Assembly: GCF_010731675.1 (NCBI RefSeq)
Contig: NZ_AP022584.1
Span: forward strand, 3,596,001-3,660,000
Origin: Mycobacterium marseillense
GTDB taxonomy: Bacteria > Actinomycetota > Actinomycetes > Mycobacteriales > Mycobacteriaceae
Direction: 5' to 3'
DNA length: 64,000 nt
This document shows positions 60,547-64,000 of the stretch, piece by piece. A program made the translations under genes and the position numbers. How positions within the stretch are numbered: position 1 is the first letter of the stretch; every line of letters begins with the position of its first letter. The notes beneath the pieces were generated by a model. The model had not been told where the DNA came from. It saw only the letters and a program-made list of their open reading frames with translations, and ran no database searches.

Positions 60547-61380
60547 ATGACCGACGCCTACTACGAACTGATCGACCCGGCCGGCGACGACGCCGATGCG
60601 CCGGGCGAGAAGTTCCGGGCGACCGACCTGGCGCGCGGCACCTGGTCGGCGGCGATCCAGCACGGCGGTCCGGTGTCGGGGCTGCTGGTGCGGGCGCTGG
60701 AACGCTGCGAACAGCGCGACGACACCCGCCTGTCCCGGGTCGTCATCGACCTGCTGGGCGGGGTGCCGGCCGACGGCGACCTGTGGGTCCGCTCGCAGGT
60801 GCAGCGCCCGGGCAAGCAGATCGAACTCGTCAGCGCCGAGATGCTGGCGCCGGGCCCCGACGGCGCACCCCGGCCGGTGGCGCGCGCCAGCGGCTGGCGG
60901 TTGCAGCACCAGGACACCCACGAGCTGGCGCACGCGGCGGCCCCCCTGCCCCGGCCGAGGGCCGAGGCCTACGACCGCAACCTCAAGGCCAAGGACTGGG
61001 ACCGCAATTACGTGCACAGCCTTCAGTGGCTGTGGCTGACCGAGCCGCTGAGCGAGGGCCCCGGCGAATCGTGGATCAACCCGACGGTCGACCTGGTCAA
61101 CGGCGAGTCCATGACCCCGCTGGAACGGCTGTTCGCGGTCGCCGACTGCGCCAACGGCATCGGCAGCAAGCTCGACATCACCAAATGGACGTTCCTCAAC
61201 ACCGATCTGGCCGTGCACGTGTTTCGTGTTCCCGACGGTGATTGGATCGGCATCAGGGCGGAAACCAGTTACGGGCCGGACGGAATCGGGACGACGATCG
61301 GCACATTGTTCGATGAGCAGGGCGCGGTCGGCGCCATCCAGCAGTCGGTGCTGGTGCGCCGGCGCCCCCCTCGGGCCTAA
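60547..61380 (+). CDS. Acyl-CoA thioesterase-like double-hotdog protein
   Basis: This 277-residue protein has an N-terminal hotdog (TWSAAIQHGGPVSGLLVRALERCEQRDDTRLSRVVIDLLGGVPADGDLWVRSQV) and a C-terminal hotdog (GESMTPLERLFAVADCANGIGSKLDITKWTFLNTDLAVHVFRVPDGDWIGIRAETSYGPDGIGTTIGTLFDEQGAVG). This is the mycobacterial TesB-related thioesterase-superfamily layout. It lies 18 bp after the SMP-30 gene and 15 bp before tetR, in one operon. ATG 60547 is preferred to TTG 60541 because of spacing from GAAAAGG. Confidence 0.85.
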   Translation: MTDAYYELIDPAGDDADAPGEKFRATDLARGTWSAAIQHGGPVSGLLVRALERCEQRDDTRLSRVVIDLLGGVPADGDLWVRSQVQRPGKQIELVSAEMLAPGPDGAPRPVARASGWRLQHQDTHELAHAAAPLPRPRAEAYDRNLKAKDWDRNYVHSLQWLWLTEPLSEGPGESWINPTVDLVNGESMTPLERLFAVADCANGIGSKLDITKWTFLNTDLAVHVFRVPDGDWIGIRAETSYGPDGIGTTIGTLFDEQGAVGAIQQSVLVRRRPPRA

Positions 61381-61395
61381 CGTGGAGGCGAAAAC

Positions 61396-61941
61396 ATGAG
61401 CCAGCCGGTCCGGGCGACGACGATCGCCGACACAGACACCTCGACCCGTCAGCGCATCCTGGCGGCCACCGCCGAGGTGCTCGGCCGCAATGGCAAAACC
61501 AAGCTCAGCCTGTCCGACGTGGCCACCCAGGCGGGCGTGTCCCGCCCGACGCTGTACCGCTGGTTCGCGTCCAAAGAGGAGTTGCTGTCGGCGTTTTCGG
61601 CCTACGAGCGACAGATCTTCGAAAGCGGCCTCGTGAAGGCCACCGCGGGCCTCAAGGGCGTCGACAAGCTCGACGCCGTGCTGCGGTTCATCGTCGATTA
61701 CCAGCATTCATACTCGGGTGTGCGCATGGTCGACGTCGAACCCGAGCACACCATCGCCCAGTTCTCCTGGGTCATCCCGCAGATGCGCGAGGGCCTGCGA
61801 CGGCACCTGCCCGGACCGAACTCCGCGGTGAAGGCGGCGACGGTGATCCGGATCGCGATCTCGCACTACATCGTGCGCAGCGACGACGCCGAGCAGTTCC
61901 TGGCGCAGCTGCGCCACGCGGTCGGGATCAAGGGCAGCTGA
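61396..61941 (+). CDS. TetR-family regulator of the catabolic region
   Basis: This 181-residue protein has a TetR DNA-binding domain (TRQRILAATAEVLGRNGKTKLSLSDVATQAGVSRPTLYRWFASKEELLSAFSAYE, about residues 17-71) and a helical effector domain. It ends the plus-strand unit with the SMP-30 and thioesterase genes, which is preceded by copy C of the 27-bp element. It is the best local candidate for the protein that binds all three copies. The ligand would then be a pathway intermediate or CoA ester. GGAGGC precedes the ATG. Confidence 0.88.
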   Translation: MSQPVRATTIADTDTSTRQRILAATAEVLGRNGKTKLSLSDVATQAGVSRPTLYRWFASKEELLSAFSAYERQIFESGLVKATAGLKGVDKLDAVLRFIVDYQHSYSGVRMVDVEPEHTIAQFSWVIPQMREGLRRHLPGPNSAVKAATVIRIAISHYIVRSDDAEQFLAQLRHAVGIKGS

Positions 61942-61951
61942 GATCAACCAC

Positions 61952-62016
61952 CCCCGCGAGCGTGCAACTGGCGACACATTTCCCGAGTAGCGGTGTCGGT
62001 ACTTGCACTCTCGGGG
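61952..62016. terminator. Nested hairpin between convergent tetR and the FAD oxidase gene
   Basis: Outer arms CCCCGCGAGCGTGCAA (61952-61967) and TTGCACTCTCGGGG (62003-62016) pair imperfectly. An inner perfect stem is CGACAC (61972-61977) with GTGTCG (61993-61998). It lies exactly between two convergent stops. The CCCGCGAGC start of the outer arm is shared with the hairpin near 3450. Confidence 0.55.
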
Positions 62017-62026
62017 CGAACGCGCG

Positions 62027-63367
62027 TCAGTCGAACAGCACCGCGGCGTTGAGATAACCGGTCGGGTCCAGCGCGGCCTTGAGCGTGCGCATCGCGGCGA
62101 TGTCGGCGGGCTCGCGGGACATGCCGAGGTAGGGCCGCTTGCGGCTGCCGACGCCGTGCTCGGAGCTGACATTGCCCCCGGATCGCGCGATGAGGTCCAT
62201 CATCGGCTCGTAGAGGTGCCGCTCTTGCTCATCGGGGCAACGCAATACGTTCAGGTGCAGGTTGCCCTCGCCGACATGCCCGAACAGCACCGGCAGCGCC
62301 CCGGGAGCGTGGGTAGCGACCAAATCGACGGCGTGGCTTTCGAATTCGCTGATCGCCGACAGCGGCAGCGACACGTCGAATTTCAGCGGCGGCCCGTACA
62401 CGCCCAGCACCTCGGCGAGTGATTCGCGCAACTGCCACAACCGTTGCTGCGCCGCGAGATCCACGCCCACCGCCGGTTCGCCGCACATGGGCACGTTTTC
62501 GAGCAGGTCGGCGAGGCGCTCGGTCTGGTCATGGTCGGCGGCCAACTCAACCAGCAGCAGCCAGTCCCCGGTGACCGGCGAACCCACACCGCGATGCTCG
62601 CGGGTCAGCGCGGCGGCCCGGCCGTCGATCAACTCCAGGGCCGCGATGCCGTCCACGTCGCGGAAGATGCGGCCGGCGGCCACCAGCGCGTCGAGGTCGG
62701 CGAATCCGCAGATGGCGGTCACCCGGTGCGGGGGGATGGCGTGCAGCCGCAGGTCCAGCCCGGTGATGACGCCCAGCGTGCCCTCGGCGCCCACGAATAG
62801 CGCCGGCAGGTCGTAGCCGGTGTTGTCGCGGCGCACCCGACTGTGCCGGCGCAGCAGGGAGCCGTCGGGCAGCGCGACGTGCACGCCGATCACCTGCTCG
62901 CCCATGTTGCCGTAGCGGACGGTGCGCAGTCCGCCGGCGTTGGTCGACGCCATGCCGCCGACGGTCGCCGTGTCGCGGGCGGACAGATCCACGCCGAACA
63001 CCAGGCCGGCCGCCGCCGCGGCTTGTTGCACCGCGGCCAGGGTGGCGCCGGCGCCGACCTCGATGCGGCTCTCGACGGTGTCGACGTCCCCGATGCCGTG
63101 CAGCCGTTCGGTGGACAACAACACGTCGTCGTGTTCGGGGACGGTGCCGGCCACCAGCGAGGTCCGGCCGCCCTGCACCGTCACATGCGCGCCGGCGTCG
63201 CGGCACACCCGCAGCACCTCGGCGACCTGCTCGGCCGAGCCGGGCCGCACCAGGGCGCTCGCTCGCCCGCGGTAGCGGCCGGTGTGGTCGACGCTGCGCG
63301 CCGCCAACACGTCGGGGTCGGTGACGACGTGGTTCGATCCGACCAGGCTCGCCAGGGTGCGCAGCAT
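62027..63367 (-). CDS. FAD-linked oxidase, GlcD / D-2-hydroxyacid dehydrogenase type
   Basis: This 446-residue flavoenzyme has a PCMH/VAO-type FAD domain at the N-terminus (ALVRPGSAEQVAEVLRVCRDAGAHVTVQGGRTSLVAG, then DLSARDTATVGGMASTNAGGLRTVRYGNM). The FAD-oxidase C-terminal domain ends in the signature VSSEHGVGSRKRPYLG, with FGHVGEGNLHLNV before it. The family oxidises D-lactate, D-2-hydroxyglutarate, glycolate and similar 2-hydroxy acids. It lies 21 bp after an SDR gene on the same strand. It could handle a hydroxy acid from lactone opening. Confidence 0.9.
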   Translation of the reverse strand: MLRTLASLVGSNHVVTDPDVLAARSVDHTGRYRGRASALVRPGSAEQVAEVLRVCRDAGAHVTVQGGRTSLVAGTVPEHDDVLLSTERLHGIGDVDTVESRIEVGAGATLAAVQQAAAAAGLVFGVDLSARDTATVGGMASTNAGGLRTVRYGNMGEQVIGVHVALPDGSLLRRHSRVRRDNTGYDLPALFVGAEGTLGVITGLDLRLHAIPPHRVTAICGFADLDALVAAGRIFRDVDGIAALELIDGRAAALTREHRGVGSPVTGDWLLLVELAADHDQTERLADLLENVPMCGEPAVGVDLAAQQRLWQLRESLAEVLGVYGPPLKFDVSLPLSAISEFESHAVDLVATHAPGALPVLFGHVGEGNLHLNVLRCPDEQERHLYEPMMDLIARSGGNVSSEHGVGSRKRPYLGMSREPADIAAMRTLKAALDPTGYLNAAVLFD

Positions 63368-63388
63368 GTTCGCGGTTATAGCACCGCC

Positions 63389-64000
63389 CTAGAACAGGTC
63401 CTTGTGCGGCACGTCGGTGACCAGGCCGCCGTCCATGACGAATTCGCTGCCGGTGGCATACGACGACTCGTCGCTGGCCAGGAACAGGATGAACGTCGAC
63501 ACCTCCCGGGACTCGGCCGGGCGGCCCAGCGGGATGGTCACCATGTCCTCGGGCAGGTGCTTGGTCATCGGGGTGCGGATGAACCCGGGGTGCACGGAGT
63601 TGACGCGGATGTTGTGCTTCGCCAGCTCCAACGCCGCGGACTTGGCCAGGCCGCGCACCGCCCACTTGGAGGCGACGTAGGGGTGCACCATCGGCGCGCC
63701 GCGCAGACCCTCGATGGACGACACGTTGATGATCGAGCCGCCCCCGGCGGCGATCATCGGCTCGACGGCCACCCGCATGCCCAGGAACGTCCCCGTCAGG
63801 TTGACGTCAATCACCTTCTGCCACTTGGCCAGATCGAAGCTCTTCAGTGGGCCGAGCGCGACGGTCCCGGCGTTGTTGACCAACACGTTGAGCTTGCCGA
63901 ATTCGCCGATGGCGGTCTGCACGGCGGCGTCCCACTGGTCGGGCTGGGTGACGTCGAGGTGCACGTAGCGCACCGCGTCACCGATCTCGGCAGCCACCGC
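63389..64000 (-). CDS. Short-chain dehydrogenase, Rv2002/FabG3-like (5' end outside the window)
   Basis: The 203 visible C-terminal codons are open to the right edge, so the N-terminal cofactor motif is missing from view. Visible features are YVHLDVTQPDQWDAAV, the NNAG motif, the active site S-x12-Y-x3-K (VSSIEGLRGAPMVHPYVASKWAVRGL) and the end DESSYATGSEFVMDGGLVTDVPHKDLF. The pattern closely resembles Rv2002, an NADH-dependent 3-alpha/20-beta-hydroxysteroid-type dehydrogenase. It probably acts on a ring alcohol and is co-transcribed with the FAD oxidase. Confidence 0.88.
   Translation of the reverse strand, partial: AVAAEIGDAVRYVHLDVTQPDQWDAAVQTAIGEFGKLNVLVNNAGTVALGPLKSFDLAKWQKVIDVNLTGTFLGMRVAVEPMIAAGGGSIINVSSIEGLRGAPMVHPYVASKWAVRGLAKSAALELAKHNIRVNSVHPGFIRTPMTKHLPEDMVTIPLGRPAESREVSTFILFLASDESSYATGSEFVMDGGLVTDVPHKDLF

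Noticed and set aside
44647..64000. KstR-type steroid regulon sites in the catabolic region
   Set aside because: I looked for TnnAACnnGTTnnA-type dyads upstream of the operons and found none convincing; the shared 27-bp element is different.

Overview
The window is high-GC, densely coding DNA from a mycobacterium, most likely a slow-growing non-tuberculous species such as a member of the M. avium complex. The left 44.6 kb follows, in reverse orientation, the gene order I recall for M. tuberculosis from about Rv0201c down to Rv0162c. This includes zmp1, ricR, ilvD, mymT, bglS, sigG and the whole mce1 locus with fadD5 and mce1R. Several genes appear added relative to that order: a nitronate-monooxygenase-like gene, a hydrolase / DapB-like / IclR-like group between sigG and the pirin gene, and a DUF1275 membrane protein beside the Mce-associated genes. 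The genes I recall between Rv0192 and Rv0196 are absent. Species and synteny statements rest on memory of the families and need a database comparison.

Layout: 1-3433 holds two Mce-associated membrane proteins (OmamA/OmamB) divergent from the M13 metalloprotease Zmp1. 3469-9273 (minus) holds a molybdopterin oxidoreductase with a TetR regulator, an L,D-transpeptidase, an MFS exporter and the copper sensor RicR. 9382-13652 holds ilvD, a small SPW membrane protein, a flavin oxygenase, an O-methyltransferase and the metallothionein MymT. Near-perfect RicR palindromes sit upstream of both ricR and mymT. 13694-20628 holds a GH3 glucosidase operon whose start is embedded in a MIRU-like 53-bp tandem repeat, a monoacylglycerol lipase, and sigG with a hydrolase. 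20714-26258 holds a DapB-like/IclR-like divergent pair, pirin, a YhgE/Pip-like membrane protein and an LprO-like exported protein.

26989-41615 (minus) is the mce1 lipid-import operon: fadD5, yrbE1A/B, mce1A-F and four Mce-associated proteins, mostly joined by ATGA/GTGA overlaps. The divergent repressor gene mce1R follows. The fadD5-mce1R gap contains a promoter with an overlapping palindrome and a 10-bp-phased direct repeat.

From 44647 to the right edge lies an accessory catabolic region. A nine-gene minus-strand cluster (52450 to 44647) encodes P450, zinc-type dehydrogenase, HpcH/HpaI aldolase, SnoaL-like protein, SDR, Baeyer-Villiger-type monooxygenase and an esterase. It is accompanied by a CoA transferase, acyl-CoA dehydrogenase, luciferase-like oxidoreductase, two thioesterases, an SRPBCC protein, an SMP-30 lactonase-like protein, a TetR regulator, an FAD-linked oxidase and an Rv2002-like SDR. 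Three copies of one 27-bp element, GTGACACTT-N10-TTGTAAAG, stand in front of three transcription units here and suggest a single undescribed regulon. The enzymes would fit oxidation of an alicyclic or terpenoid-like substrate through alcohol, ketone and lactone to CoA thioesters. No rRNA, tRNA, CRISPR array, insertion sequence or clearly broken gene was seen, and no gap longer than 300 bases lacks a gene.
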